Shown: positions 43,864 to 53,755, numbered from the stretch's first letter. The stretch: DNA of 64,000 bases from an uncultured Bacteroidales bacterium (GCA_937892155.1 CALAUG010000021.1:19108-83107); one strand, 5' to 3'. Made by a program: numbers and translations. The notes: generated from the sequence alone by a model not told the origin.

Positions 43864-45111
43864 ATGGAAGTTTCTTTGTTGAGTATTGGAGATGAATTGC
43901 TGATAGGAAAAACTATCAACACAAATGCATCTTGGTTGGGCGGGAAGCTTTCTGCGTTAGGGTTCAATATTCATTGTGTTGAAACTATTTCCGACAATCG
44001 CGAGCAGATTCTTTCTTCTCTTGCACGTTTGATGTCTGAAAGTAATGCCGTTGTCATTACTGGTGGTTTGGGGCCTACGAATGACGATATTACCAAACAC
44101 GTGTTGTGCGAATTTTTTGAGACAGAGTTGGAGTTTAATCAACAGGCATACGATGGAATGGCTCGTTATGTCCTTGCGCGTAATCAAGATATTAATGAGA
44201 AAAATATGACTCAGGCGCAGTTTCCGAAAAAGGCACGTTTTGTTCCAAATCCGTGTGGCACAGCGTCTGGTATGTGGTTTGAGAAAAATGGAGTTGTTGT
44301 TGTATCCTTGCCTGGTGTTCCAAGGGAGATGAAGGCTATCATGTCTGAATCGGTGTTGCCATGGTTCAAGAAGCGGTTCGAGTTGCCGTCCATTTATCAT
44401 CGCCACGTTCTGGTGTCAAATATCGCAGAGTCAAAATTGGCAGAAACTATTGCCGATTGGGAGTCGCAGTTGCCACCGCAAATACATTTGGCTTATTTGC
44501 CAGCCCCGGGGATTGTTAAATTGCGGATGTCGTGTGTTGCAGAAAATGAGGAGATTGCACGAAAACTTGTTGCTGATGAAGAACAAAAACTAACTCAAAT
44601 AATAGGGGAGTACATTTGGGGATATGATGACGAAACTATAGAAGGAAATGTAGGGGCTTTGCTTTTGCAATACGGAGAAACCGTCGCAACGGCCGAAAGT
44701 TGCACAGGTGGAAATATTTCACGGATGATTACAAGCATTTCTGGTAGCTCTGCGTATTATTGGGGGAGTGTTGTGTCGTATGATAATTCTGTGAAAATTA
44801 ATGAATTAAACGTTTCTGCAAACGATATTGAACAATATGGGGTTGTGAGCGAACAGGTTGTGAAAACGATGGCGTCGGAAGTGCGAAAGAAAATCGGTAC
44901 AACGTATGGTGTTGCAACGTCGGGCGTAGCCGGACCAACAGGTGGCTCGCAGGAAAAACCAGTCGGTACCGTTTGGATTGCTGTTGCTTCGAAATGCAAT
45001 AATATTGCACAGAAATATACATTTGGTACGGAACGCGATACAAATATTGAAAAAGCAAGTGTTGCAGCTTTACGAATGTTGCAGCAATTAATTCAACTCG
45101 AACACAAATAA
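43864..45111 (+). CDS. cinA: CinA-family nicotinamide-nucleotide amidohydrolase
   Basis: 415 residues: N-terminal MoCF/COG1058 domain (SIGDELLIGKTINTNASWLG, ITGGLGPTNDD, PGVPREM) and C-terminal CinA amidase domain (ATAESCTGGNISR, GVATSGVAGPTGGS, KPVGTVWIA). It recycles pyridine nucleotides by deamidating NMN. Stop overlaps the next start by 1 base. Confidence 0.95.
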   Translation: MEVSLLSIGDELLIGKTINTNASWLGGKLSALGFNIHCVETISDNREQILSSLARLMSESNAVVITGGLGPTNDDITKHVLCEFFETELEFNQQAYDGMARYVLARNQDINEKNMTQAQFPKKARFVPNPCGTASGMWFEKNGVVVVSLPGVPREMKAIMSESVLPWFKKRFELPSIYHRHVLVSNIAESKLAETIADWESQLPPQIHLAYLPAPGIVKLRMSCVAENEEIARKLVADEEQKLTQIIGEYIWGYDDETIEGNVGALLLQYGETVATAESCTGGNISRMITSISGSSAYYWGSVVSYDNSVKINELNVSANDIEQYGVVSEQVVKTMASEVRKKIGTTYGVATSGVAGPTGGSQEKPVGTVWIAVASKCNNIAQKYTFGTERDTNIEKASVAALRMLQQLIQLEHK

Positions 45112-45587
45112 TGAGCGATAAGAAGAAGATATTGTTTGTCTGCATGGGAAATATTTGTCGTTCTCCTATGGCCGATACCATAATGAATAAATTGATTTCG
45201 GACAAAGGCTTAATAGATAAGTATGAAGTTGATTCTGCGGGTGTTTTGGATTATCACGAAGGCGAAAGGGCTGACTATAGAATGCGGTGCCATGCAAACT
45301 TTCGTGGGTACGAGATAACGCATATTTCCCGTCCTGTCACTCGCCGTGATTTTGACTACTTCGACTTCGTGTTTGCAATGGACGAACAAAATGTTCGTGA
45401 TTTGGAATACGTTGCACAAACCGATGAACGTAAAGCTAAAATCCGCCGCTTGGTTGACTATTGTAGGGATTTTAATCGCCCAACCATTCCCGATCCATAT
45501 TATGGCGGAGATAGTGGGTTCACCTTGGTTATAGATATGTTGGAAGTTGCATGTGCAAATTTGTTGCATGAATTAGAAGCGGAATAA
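45111..45587 (+). CDS. Low-molecular-weight protein tyrosine phosphatase
   Basis: 158 residues. CMGNICRS at 11-18 is the CX5R phosphate loop, and TIPDPYYGG contains the general-acid Asp. Cytoplasmic; substrates are often tyrosine kinases of polysaccharide export, but none is adjacent. Placed between cinA and miaA. Confidence 0.95.
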   Translation: MSDKKKILFVCMGNICRSPMADTIMNKLISDKGLIDKYEVDSAGVLDYHEGERADYRMRCHANFRGYEITHISRPVTRRDFDYFDFVFAMDEQNVRDLEYVAQTDERKAKIRRLVDYCRDFNRPTIPDPYYGGDSGFTLVIDMLEVACANLLHELEAE

Positions 45588-45591
45588 AATA

Positions 45592-46536
45592 ATGGAGAAG
45601 TTACCAATATTGCCAATAATCATCGGACCGACTGCAACGGGAAAAACCCGTCTTGCAGCGTTGGTTGCTGCTGAATTTAATGGTGAAATATTGTGTGCTG
45701 ATTCTCGTCAGGTGTACCGAAATATGGATTTAGGTACTGGTAAGGATTATAGCGATTACGTTGTAGAGGGGAAAATTGTTCCGTACCATTTGATGGATAT
45801 CGTTGATGCGGGGGAAAAGTTTAATTTGTTCAAATTCTACGAAGCTTTTCAGTCTGCCTACGATTTAATCGTTGCTCGTGGAAAACAACCGTTGGTATGT
45901 GGTGGAACGGGTATGTACGTAGAATCTATAATCAAGGATTACAATATGCATCCGGTTCCCGAAGATGCTGAATTTCGTAAATCGTGCGAATTGCGGGATT
46001 TTGATGACTTGGTAGAGGAATTGAAAGGGTATAAAACTCTTCATAATACGACGGACATTGATTCAAAAAAACGTCTTGTCCGGGCTTTGGAAATTGCTCG
46101 TTATGAAGCATCTCATCCGGTAGAATTACAGGAACACGTGCGTAAATATGAACCCTTCACTATTGGTGTTTCAGTGTCTCGTGATGTCCGTCGCGAAAGA
46201 ATCACGATGCGTTTTCAAAAACGATTGGCAGACGGAATGACAGGTGAGGTGGAACAACTTTTACAAGCGGGTGTTCCAGCGGAAACGCTTATTTACTACG
46301 GTTTGGAATATAAATATCTAACTTTGTATGTGACGGGGCAGATTTCCAAAACAGAAATGGAGGACCAGTTACTTACGGCAATATGTCAGTTCGCAAAACG
46401 TCAAATGACGTGGTTTAGAGGTATGGAACGCCGTGGAATAACAATACATTGGATTGATGGTGAATTGCCAATGGAAGAACGGAAAAATGCCGTGCTTGAT
46501 TTGCTGCGGAAACAAGGAATAATCCACAATGCATAA
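45592..46536 (+). CDS. miaA: tRNA dimethylallyltransferase
   Basis: 314 residues. GPTATGKTRLA is the P-loop; DSRQVYRNMDLGTGKD and GGTGMYVESII match MiaA. It adds an isopentenyl group to A37 of tRNAs reading UNN codons; MiaB (62299) then methylthiolates it. Starts 4 bp after the phosphatase gene, as third gene of the cinA transcript. Confidence 0.94.
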   Translation: MEKLPILPIIIGPTATGKTRLAALVAAEFNGEILCADSRQVYRNMDLGTGKDYSDYVVEGKIVPYHLMDIVDAGEKFNLFKFYEAFQSAYDLIVARGKQPLVCGGTGMYVESIIKDYNMHPVPEDAEFRKSCELRDFDDLVEELKGYKTLHNTTDIDSKKRLVRALEIARYEASHPVELQEHVRKYEPFTIGVSVSRDVRRERITMRFQKRLADGMTGEVEQLLQAGVPAETLIYYGLEYKYLTLYVTGQISKTEMEDQLLTAICQFAKRQMTWFRGMERRGITIHWIDGELPMEERKNAVLDLLRKQGIIHNA

Positions 46537-46569
46537 AAAGGAGCATCGCTTCGTATTTTTCTTTAATCT

Positions 46570-47139
46570 CTATTTTAGTTGTCTTACTAGTTTGTGCACC
46601 TTGGTTGTTGTTACCCGTTCTTTTTTGCGTGTGAATTCGTCGGGAGTAGTGCTTGTAGTATGGTGAAAATTTGCGGCGATATAATTTCCCTTGCTGTTGA
46701 AAGTTTGCAGATAAAATTGAATAATCTCGACATTGGCTTTTCGTAGGCTTTCCATGTTTCCTGCGGTAAGTACGTATGTCGCTGCGGCGCGTCCGTCAAT
46801 GAAATCATTTATGCCATTGTCTTTGCAAATGATAGTGTCGCCATTTGCTAATTCAAGCGCTATATCGCCGGAAATGCCACATTTGTGGAAGTAATCGCAT
46901 AAATCTTTATCAGCTGGTAAATCAATGGAAATTTCTATAAATCCAGTCGTGCCGTTTTTGGCTATTGCTATTTTTATGTCCTTGTCAGGAAATAATCGTT
47001 CGTCGCCATACGATACGTATGATGTGAAAACACAAGAAACGGCAGGATAGGTTTTTCCTTTAACTGTTAATGTTTCCTTTTGGGCGAACGAAAATGTATA
47101 TACGATACTAAATATAAGTATGGTAAGTATTCGTTTCAT
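46570..47139 (-). CDS. Secreted protein of unknown function
   Basis: Start at ATG 47139 (MKRILTILIFS), because the -7 box lies at 47170-47177. 189 residues: signal peptide ending about FAQ, then beta-rich sequence with VSYGDERLFPDKDIKIAI and EFTRKKERVTTTKV. No family recognised. Periplasmic or secreted. Confidence 0.75.
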   Translation of the reverse strand: MKRILTILIFSIVYTFSFAQKETLTVKGKTYPAVSCVFTSYVSYGDERLFPDKDIKIAIAKNGTTGFIEISIDLPADKDLCDYFHKCGISGDIALELANGDTIICKDNGINDFIDGRAAATYVLTAGNMESLRKANVEIIQFYLQTFNSKGNYIAANFHHTTSTTPDEFTRKKERVTTTKVHKLVRQLK

Positions 47140-47169
47140 TGATTCTTTGTTCTTGTTTTTTTCGCTTGG

Positions 47170-47177
47170 CAAAAATA
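47170..47177 (-). promoter_or_regulatory. Candidate -7 box for the secreted-protein gene
   Basis: TATTTTTG on the minus strand, 30 bp before the chosen start. Confidence 0.45.
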
Positions 47178-47269
47178 TGAAATTTTGAGTGAAAGATGTA
47201 AATCGTATGTTTTTTTAGAAACAAAATGCATATAGTCGTTGGAAATAGAAAAACGTGCATAATTTGTCG

Positions 47270-47277
47270 TACTTTTG
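47270..47277 (+). promoter_or_regulatory. Candidate -7 box for the epimerase-like gene
   Basis: TACTTTTG, 20 bp before the start codon. The divergent partner lies at 47170. Confidence 0.45.
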
Positions 47278-47297
47278 AATAATTAAAATCTAACAAA

Positions 47298-48239
47298 ATG
47301 AAAATTTTATTGACGGGTGGAACAGGATTTATAGGTTCTCATGTATTGATGGAATTGTTAAGGCTGGGACACTCTGTGACAGTGCTTGCGCGTAATACAG
47401 ACAAGGTTCCGGCATTCAAAACAATGAAAAACGTTATAATGTATCAGGCTGGTATGAATGAATACGATAAAATATCGGCTGCTGTAGCTGGTCAGGATGC
47501 AGTGGTGCACGTTGCGTTGAGCATGGTTGGCTCTAATGCCTATGATGTGCTGATGAGCGACACTGCGGCAACGGTCTTTCTTGCCACGGAAGCTGCGAAA
47601 GCGGGGGTTAAGTCATTCGTGTACACATCGTCAACAGCTTCGGTCGATTCTGTGTATGCTTCGCCAAATCCTGTCTGTATAAAACCTGGCGATACGTCTG
47701 TAACCATAGATTGCCGACACGATCCGTGCTCTTTTTATGGAGCGACGAAGGCTGCTTCGGAAGATTTTTTATTTGCGATATCGGGCGAAACGGGTATGAG
47801 AGTTTCCATTATCCGTCCTGGATATACGTTTGGTAATCCTGTCGTTCCTGGCGCTTATATTCAACCAGATACTCGCTTTTCTGATATTGTCAAATGTGCT
47901 TTGGCAAATCAGGATATCAATGTCGTGAAAAATGACGGAACGCAGTTTATATGGGCTGACGATATAGCAAAAGTTTATGCAAGTATTTTGCAATGCAAGG
48001 AGTCAAAAAAAACGTATTTTGCTCTGTCAAAGGAATTTGTAACGTGGGAACGTATTGCGAATGATGCAGTAAAATTATGTAATTCATCGTCTAAAATTAT
48101 TGTCGAGGATTTAGGGTGGAGCAACACTCCATTGCTGTTTGATGTGTCAAATATCAAAGAGGATTTTGGATATGAATTTTCTCCATATCCACATATTATA
48201 TCACATTTAACGCATCTCATGGAAACATTTTCCCGTTGA
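47298..48239 (+). CDS. NAD-dependent epimerase/dehydratase-like protein
   Basis: 313 residues, extended short-chain dehydrogenase: GGTGFIGSHV (NAD-binding GxxGxxG), VYTSSTASVD and the catalytic YGATK (SFYGATKAASE). Probably acts on a nucleotide sugar or small carbonyl compound; substrate unknown. Confidence 0.9.
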   Translation: MKILLTGGTGFIGSHVLMELLRLGHSVTVLARNTDKVPAFKTMKNVIMYQAGMNEYDKISAAVAGQDAVVHVALSMVGSNAYDVLMSDTAATVFLATEAAKAGVKSFVYTSSTASVDSVYASPNPVCIKPGDTSVTIDCRHDPCSFYGATKAASEDFLFAISGETGMRVSIIRPGYTFGNPVVPGAYIQPDTRFSDIVKCALANQDINVVKNDGTQFIWADDIAKVYASILQCKESKKTYFALSKEFVTWERIANDAVKLCNSSSKIIVEDLGWSNTPLLFDVSNIKEDFGYEFSPYPHIISHLTHLMETFSR

Positions 48240-48327
48240 GTTGTTAATACAAACATTTTGGAGATAACTAGTACATTGTTTCCTATTTTTTTGTATTTTT
48301 ATGAAATTCTTTTGAAAAAGTAAAATT

Positions 48328-49665
48328 ATGGCAGAAAAGAAACCTAAAATTTTTGTGTTGGATACCAATGTTATCCTGCATAACAATAGAGCAATATATG
48401 CGTTCCAAGAAAACGATATCGTAATTCCAATAACTGTGTTGGAAGAATTGGATAAATTTAAAAAAGGTGAGGATGATTTGAGTTGGAACTCTCGTCAATT
48501 TGCCCGTGAACTTGATGCGTTAATGGGGGATTCGATTCCTTCAGATGGCATTTCGTTGGGAAAACATTTTGGAAAACTCTACGTTAAGTCTCATTCTCCA
48601 TATCCTGAAATTGTTAAAAATGCCTTTGTGGAGCAGATACCTGATCATAGGATTTTGGCAACGGCACTGATTGTTAAGAACGAAAATCCTGATAGACAGG
48701 TCATTATGGTGACAAAGGATATCAATATGCGTATGAAGGCTAAGTCTATAGGTTTGGTTGCTCAGGATTTTGAGAGTGATAAAATTCGTGATTTGGACCG
48801 AATAGAGGAAGGTATCCGTATATATGACAATATTCCAGTGGAATATATTAATAGGTTGTATGCAAAAAATACGACTGATAACGTCGTGACGCCGGAAGAA
48901 CTTGGTATTACGAAACCAGAATCGCATGATTATTTCGTGCTTGAAAATGGCAATACTTCAGTCATGGCATATTACAATCCTATGACAAACAAAATATCCC
49001 GGGTGAATAAATATCGCGTAATGGGTATTGAACCAAGGAATTCGGAACAGTCCTTTGCAATGCATGCGTTGTTGAACGATGATGTGAAGTTGATGGCATT
49101 GACAGGAACTGCAGGTACAGGAAAAACCTTGCTTGCGTTGGCAGCTGCGTTGGAACAGCACGAGAATTATGACCAAATATTATTGGCACGTCCGATAGTG
49201 GCACTTGGTAATAGAGATTTGGGATATTTGCCGGGTGGTGAAAAAGAAAAAATAAAACCATATATGCTGCCTTTGTTTGACAATTTGCAGGTTATTAAAC
49301 AGAATCTTCGTAATAATGGCGCAAAAGTCAATATGATAGATGGTATGCTTGCGGATGGTTCGCTGGAAATTTCACCGTTGGCATATATTCGTGGACGATC
49401 GTTATCTCACGTGTTCTTTATTATTGACGAAGCGCAGAATTTAACTCCTCACGAGGTAAAAACTATTATCACGAGGGCAGGTGAAGGTACCAAAATTGTG
49501 TTTACGGGCGATGTTCAGCAAATAGATTCTCCATATTTGGATGCATTTTCAAATGGTTTGTCGCATCTGAGTACAAAAATGGACGGACAAAAAATCTTTG
49601 CCCACATGAATTTGGTCAAAGGTGAGAGAAGTGAATTGGCAGAGTTAGCAAGTAAGTTGCTGTAA
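48328..49665 (+). CDS. PIN-PhoH ATPase (YlaK type)
   Basis: 445 residues: N-terminal PIN RNase domain (FVLDTNVILHNNRAI, VLEELDKFKKG, TKDINMRMKAKS) joined to PhoH ATPase (GTAGTGKTLLALAAA, FIIDEAQNLTP, TGDVQQID). Likely an RNase coupled to an RNA helicase-like motor. Single gene; convergent with the RecD-like helicase. Confidence 0.95.
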   Translation: MAEKKPKIFVLDTNVILHNNRAIYAFQENDIVIPITVLEELDKFKKGEDDLSWNSRQFARELDALMGDSIPSDGISLGKHFGKLYVKSHSPYPEIVKNAFVEQIPDHRILATALIVKNENPDRQVIMVTKDINMRMKAKSIGLVAQDFESDKIRDLDRIEEGIRIYDNIPVEYINRLYAKNTTDNVVTPEELGITKPESHDYFVLENGNTSVMAYYNPMTNKISRVNKYRVMGIEPRNSEQSFAMHALLNDDVKLMALTGTAGTGKTLLALAAALEQHENYDQILLARPIVALGNRDLGYLPGGEKEKIKPYMLPLFDNLQVIKQNLRNNGAKVNMIDGMLADGSLEISPLAYIRGRSLSHVFFIIDEAQNLTPHEVKTIITRAGEGTKIVFTGDVQQIDSPYLDAFSNGLSHLSTKMDGQKIFAHMNLVKGERSELAELASKLL

Positions 49666-49700
49666 AAGAATCAAAAATGGATTTGTTTGTCCTGATTCTT
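49666..49700. terminator. Weak hairpin between convergent genes
   Basis: AAGAATCA (49666-49673) and TGATTCTT (49693-49700), 8-bp stem, 19-nt loop, no real T-run. Possible terminator for phoH and the helicase gene. Confidence 0.3.
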
Positions 49701-49718
49701 GATTCCTGATTCCAAATA

Positions 49719-51131
49719 TCATTTTTCGCCGAAAAACTCTTTCTTGAAATTTACGAGGTAAATTTTTTCTGTTGCACGGGTGAATGCCGTGTAAAGCCAG
49801 CGGAGAAAGTCTGTATCTACCATTTCTTCTGTGAAATATCCATGGTCAATATATACGTGCTTCCATTGACCGCCTTGTGCTTTGTGGCAGGTGACGGCAT
49901 AGGCGAATTTAATTTGTAATGCGTTGAAATATGGATTTTTTTTGATTTGCTCGTATAGCGTTTTCTTGTTTTTTATTTCGGGATAGTCGGCACAGACTTC
50001 GTTGTAGAATTTCGTTCCTTCTTCGTACGTCAACGATGGCGATTCTGATGAAAGTGTGTTCAAAAGCACTTTAACGTCAAGTTCTAAATCGTGGTAGTCG
50101 GGAAAACGGAGAGTGACGTCTGCGAAATCAAATCCATACATAGATTCGTGTCCTTTTATGGACACAATTTCGGCAATGTCGCCGTTTGCAATAAATGGTA
50201 CATCCTTGTTGTTTTCGGTCCAAAAATAATTGTTCTTTACAATCATAATGTAGTCTCCGCGGCTTATGGTGGATTCTTTCCAGAGAATCATCCGCCGTAT
50301 GCCTTCGTTGTAGCGGTTTGCCAATTTGTTGGAACGAGTGATGACGATAGTGTCCTGGATACCTACTTTCGACTGTGATTTTTCCAAGGCGTCAAGCAAC
50401 ATGCTTCCGTCAATACGTTCAACATCGTCAAATATCTGTAACTGTGGTAGAGAAATGGTATTACTGTCCAATAAATTTCTGATGTTTGTGGCATTAATCA
50501 AAATGCCCGAATTTTCAGCTTGTCGTATGATGTTGGTCAGTCGGGTCGATGTCGCTTTTTTGAAAAAATTTTGTTCGAGATATTCAACATTAAGCGCTGG
50601 TGATTCCGAAACGCCGATAGGAGGAAGTTGGGCAGTATCGCCCATAAGAATGAGTTTGCAGTTGTGGTCGTTAAAGATGAATTGAAATAAATCTTCCAAA
50701 ACGGAACCTGAGCCAAAAATAGCATTCTCTCCAACTTTGTCCGATAACATTGACGCTTCGTCAACGATGTACACCATATTCTTGTCGGCGTTGAAATTCA
50801 TTCCGAACTTTTGAACACCATTTTGAATATTTTTTTGTCTATAAATTTTTTTATGAACGGTATAGGCAGGTTTTTCTGTGTAGTTAGCAAGAACTTTTGC
50901 TGCACGCCCGGTGGGAGCAAGCAGCATATATTGCATTTCAATATCTTGTAATGTGTCGATGACGGATTTTATGAGCGTTGTCTTTCCTGTACCAGCAAAT
51001 CCGTTGATGATAAATATTTCATTTTCGGAAGTAAGAAATCCCGCTAATGCTGTGAATGTTTTCCTTTGGTCGTCGGTTGGCTCAAAGGAAAAATTCTTTA
51101 ATAATTTCTTCTCTATGTAATCCTTTAGCAT
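49719..51131 (-). CDS. RecD/UvrD-like helicase
   Basis: Start at ATG 51131 (MLKDYIEKKLLKNF). 470 residues. Walker A GFAGTGKTTLIKS, motif Ia LLAPTGRAAKVL, Walker B VDEASMLSD, and C-terminal AVTCHKAQGGQWKHVYID and RWLYTAFTRATEKIYLV (UvrD_C_2). Superfamily 1B helicase with AAA_30-like plan; repair or plasmid-like functions in the family. No RecB/RecC partners nearby. Confidence 0.92.
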   Translation of the reverse strand: MLKDYIEKKLLKNFSFEPTDDQRKTFTALAGFLTSENEIFIINGFAGTGKTTLIKSVIDTLQDIEMQYMLLAPTGRAAKVLANYTEKPAYTVHKKIYRQKNIQNGVQKFGMNFNADKNMVYIVDEASMLSDKVGENAIFGSGSVLEDLFQFIFNDHNCKLILMGDTAQLPPIGVSESPALNVEYLEQNFFKKATSTRLTNIIRQAENSGILINATNIRNLLDSNTISLPQLQIFDDVERIDGSMLLDALEKSQSKVGIQDTIVITRSNKLANRYNEGIRRMILWKESTISRGDYIMIVKNNYFWTENNKDVPFIANGDIAEIVSIKGHESMYGFDFADVTLRFPDYHDLELDVKVLLNTLSSESPSLTYEEGTKFYNEVCADYPEIKNKKTLYEQIKKNPYFNALQIKFAYAVTCHKAQGGQWKHVYIDHGYFTEEMVDTDFLRWLYTAFTRATEKIYLVNFKKEFFGEK

Positions 51132-51162
51132 TTGTTGAAAAATTCTTTGTAATAGTAGCAAT

Positions 51163-51199
51163 AAAAACCTCAAAATGTCTTATGTTTGTAGAGGTTTTT
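51163..51199. terminator. Hairpin in the divergent gap, possible attenuator or antisense terminator
   Basis: AAAAACCTC (51163-51171) and GAGGTTTTT (51191-51199), 9-bp stem, 19-nt loop, followed by T. It lies 26 nt before the ATG of the plus-strand gene and 31 nt from the helicase start. A terminator at this position on a divergent pair is unusual. Confidence 0.4.
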
Positions 51200-51225
51200 T
51201 ACAAAATTATAAACTATTAGGAAAA

Positions 51226-51846
51226 ATGAATAAAGGTCTAAAAATTGGTATCGAAGCAGCGCTTGCTGTTGTTATTGTTGTGCTAGTCTATTTAATTTAT
51301 AACACGGTAAATGTTGATATTTACTTCGGTGAGGAAAAAGCCAAAAGAGAAAAGATGGTGATTCAGAAGTTGGAAGACGCGAGAGAATTGCAATATGCAT
51401 ACGAACAAAAATATGGCAAATATGCCGATAAATGGGACGAATTGATTCGTTTTGCCAAAGAAGATTCGTTGGAATTTACGAAAACCATAGGTGATATAGA
51501 AGATTCTGTTGAAGTTGCAGAAGGTCGTGCTTGGCAGGAAAAGGTTAAAATTCCTGCTTACGAAAAATTAATGGCTGATTCGTTGTTATCTGCAAATTTT
51601 GATTTGGATAATATTGCAAAAGTTCCTGGAACAGATAAGGAATTTGAAATCGCTGCTGGTGAAATTACTTCTGGTGGTGCTAAGATTGCTACATTCCAAA
51701 TGGGAGTTCTTTGGGATGATTTGTTGCCAGACTTAGACCGTCAGTTGGTTGTTAATACGAAAGAATATTCTAAAAAGAAGAGCGGATACGAAGGCCTGAG
51801 AATCGGTAAGATTGATGAGGCTTCGACGGACGGTAACTGGCAATAA
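51226..51846 (+). CDS. Single-pass membrane protein, unknown function
   Basis: Start at ATG 51226 (MNKGLKIGIEAALAVV). 206 residues: one N-terminal TM (about 7-27), then a coiled coil with KREKMVIQKLEDARELQYAYEQKYGKYADKWDEL and an acidic, beta-rich C-terminal half. The pattern DARELQYAYEQKYGKYADKW is common to Bacteroidales proteins of this locus. Lies 1 bp before DUF3822. Confidence 0.72.
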   Translation: MNKGLKIGIEAALAVVIVVLVYLIYNTVNVDIYFGEEKAKREKMVIQKLEDARELQYAYEQKYGKYADKWDELIRFAKEDSLEFTKTIGDIEDSVEVAEGRAWQEKVKIPAYEKLMADSLLSANFDLDNIAKVPGTDKEFEIAAGEITSGGAKIATFQMGVLWDDLLPDLDRQLVVNTKEYSKKKSGYEGLRIGKIDEASTDGNWQ

Positions 51847-51847
51847 T

Positions 51848-52657
51848 ATGCAGGATTTATCATTTGTCTCTGAAACATATTCCAAACGCAAACCAAAAGA
51901 TTGTCGTTTGTCAATTTCGGTTCGCCGTGATGGCTTTTCATTTTTAATCCAACATAAACAAAACGTAGAAGCATACGCATATACTATAGTTCCTTCTCGG
52001 GATAAGGAGGAAGCTTTCCGGAATTTTCTGTCTCAGGAAATCCTACAACAAAAATTTGGAGCTGTAACTGTTATAATTGTAACAGATAGGTACACGTTGG
52101 TTCCCAAATCATTTTACAGCGATTCTATGGTGAATTCGTATGCCAATTTTAATTTTTCAACCAAGGAATCAGAGGCGGTTATTTCGTATGAATCTATAAA
52201 TACCGATGCGGTGGTTTTGTTCCCGATAGAAACTGCAATCTGGTCTCTATGCCGTTCCACATTCAAGGCACAGGAAATGGTGTCGTATATACCGCAGGTG
52301 GCTCCAATAATGGAAGCAAATTTCAAGACAAAAGGTGAAAAGTTGTGTGTGTCGGTTGAAAATACTTATTTCACGTCATTGTTTGTAAAAGATAAGCAAA
52401 TTCGTTTTTCAAACGTGTTTAAATTCAAGAATGTGAATGATTTTACATTCTATATCATGAACATTTTTGAACAGTTACACCTTGATCCACTCAAAGTTAC
52501 TGTTGAACTTTCAGGAAAAATCACTAAGAAATCACCGCATTTTGCCGCTCTGTGTGTTTTTGTGAAACATGTGACTATAGTGCCTTCCTCGGTTACGTTG
52601 CCAAAATTTCCTCATATGTTGTTCTATAACCACTTAAATTCAGCATTATGCGAATAA
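51848..52657 (+). CDS. DUF3822-family protein
   Basis: Start at ATG 51848 (MQDLSFVSETYSKRKP). 269 residues. The family fold is actin/ASKHA-like (DUF3822); conserved regions RLSISVRRDGFSFLI, and the C-terminal VTVELSGKI. It is conserved in Bacteroidetes and usually precedes rsmD, as here (10-bp overlap). Function unknown. Confidence 0.85.
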   Translation: MQDLSFVSETYSKRKPKDCRLSISVRRDGFSFLIQHKQNVEAYAYTIVPSRDKEEAFRNFLSQEILQQKFGAVTVIIVTDRYTLVPKSFYSDSMVNSYANFNFSTKESEAVISYESINTDAVVLFPIETAIWSLCRSTFKAQEMVSYIPQVAPIMEANFKTKGEKLCVSVENTYFTSLFVKDKQIRFSNVFKFKNVNDFTFYIMNIFEQLHLDPLKVTVELSGKITKKSPHFAALCVFVKHVTIVPSSVTLPKFPHMLFYNHLNSALCE

Positions 52658-53184
52658 TAAGTGGGGAATTCAGAGGAAGGACGATACAAGCTCCCAAAAA
52701 TTTTGAACTTCGTCCAACAACCGATATGGCGAAGGAGGGTTTGTTCAATATTCTTAATAATGAATTTGATTTCTCCGAAATAAGTGTTTTGGATTTGTTT
52801 TCGGGTATTGGGAGTATTTCTTTTGAGTGCGCTTCTCGCGGTTGTACCGATGTGGTAAGCGTAGAAATGAATGCGAAACATGCAGCGTTTATAAAACAAA
52901 CATCTCATTTACTGCATATACAAGGACATAAGGTTTTAACCTCGGAAACACGTGATTTTCTGAAGATTGCCAATCGTCCGTTTGATTTGATTTTTGCTGA
53001 TCCGCCATACAATTTGCCGTGGCTGTCGGATGTACCAAATTTGATTTTTGCTAGTAAGGCTGTTTCTGCCGATACGCTTGTCGTTGTTGAACATCCAGGT
53101 GAGGTGGATTTTTCTCAACATCCTAATTTTGCACGTTTGTGTAGATATGGAAAAGTACATTTTTCGTTTTTTAGAACTAAATAA
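52648..53184 (+). CDS. rsmD: 16S rRNA m2G966 methyltransferase
   Basis: 178 residues. RIISGEFRGRTIQAP at the start, TTDMAKEGLFNIL, the SAM motif DLFSGIGSISFECASRG, and the catalytic DPPYNLPW. Its start overlaps DUF3822 by 10 bases. Confidence 0.95.
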   Translation: MRIISGEFRGRTIQAPKNFELRPTTDMAKEGLFNILNNEFDFSEISVLDLFSGIGSISFECASRGCTDVVSVEMNAKHAAFIKQTSHLLHIQGHKVLTSETRDFLKIANRPFDLIFADPPYNLPWLSDVPNLIFASKAVSADTLVVVEHPGEVDFSQHPNFARLCRYGKVHFSFFRTK

Positions 53185-53191
53185 TATTATT

Positions 53192-53755
53192 ATGAAAAAA
53201 GTTGTAAGTATTTTCGCTGTTGTGTTATTTTCTATAGCTTCGTTTGCTCAGGAAGAAGAAAAAACTAATCATCAGTTTATTGGTGTTGCAATGAGTGCAT
53301 GGAATAATTCCGATGCTGGTTATAAAACGGTTCAATTTCAACCGAAATATGGTTACCATTTCAATCAATGGTTTGCTTTGGGTATTACGTTCGATTATGC
53401 GTTTGCTAACGATGAAAATGCGAAAGGAAAGAGTAATATGTATGGCATCAATCCGTTTATTCGTTTGAAATATGTTTGTCCTGAAAAAAGTACAAATCCA
53501 ATAATTTTGTTCGCCGATTTAGGTGTAAATTATAGTGTTACCAAGTTCAATGATAAAGGATATTCCGACGAAATAAATATGTATGTTGGTGCTCGTCCTG
53601 GTATTGCATACGTCTTGAGTAGCCGTTTCAGTATTGCTGCATATTTTGGATTTATTGGCTACCGTCATGCTGATGTGCCAGTAACTACTAATAATGGTAG
53701 TGGTTTCACATTGTCAACCAATGGTTTGTCGTTAGGATTGAATATTCACTTCTAA
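53192..53755 (+). CDS. Small outer-membrane beta-barrel protein
   Basis: Start at ATG 53192 (MKKVVSIFAVVL). 187 residues: signal peptide ending FAQ, then alternating beta-strands typical of OmpA/OmpW-like barrels (GYHFNQWFALGITFDYAF, YVLSSRFSIAAYFGF, LSLGLNIHF with the terminal Phe). 7 bp after rsmD. Function unknown, likely structural or porin-like. Confidence 0.82.
   Translation: MKKVVSIFAVVLFSIASFAQEEEKTNHQFIGVAMSAWNNSDAGYKTVQFQPKYGYHFNQWFALGITFDYAFANDENAKGKSNMYGINPFIRLKYVCPEKSTNPIILFADLGVNYSVTKFNDKGYSDEINMYVGARPGIAYVLSSRFSIAAYFGFIGYRHADVPVTTNNGSGFTLSTNGLSLGLNIHF

Noticed and set aside
46570..47172. Longer start for the secreted protein at 47172
   Set aside because: A -7 box at 47170-47177 overlaps that start, and the signal peptide begins at the Met encoded at 47139.
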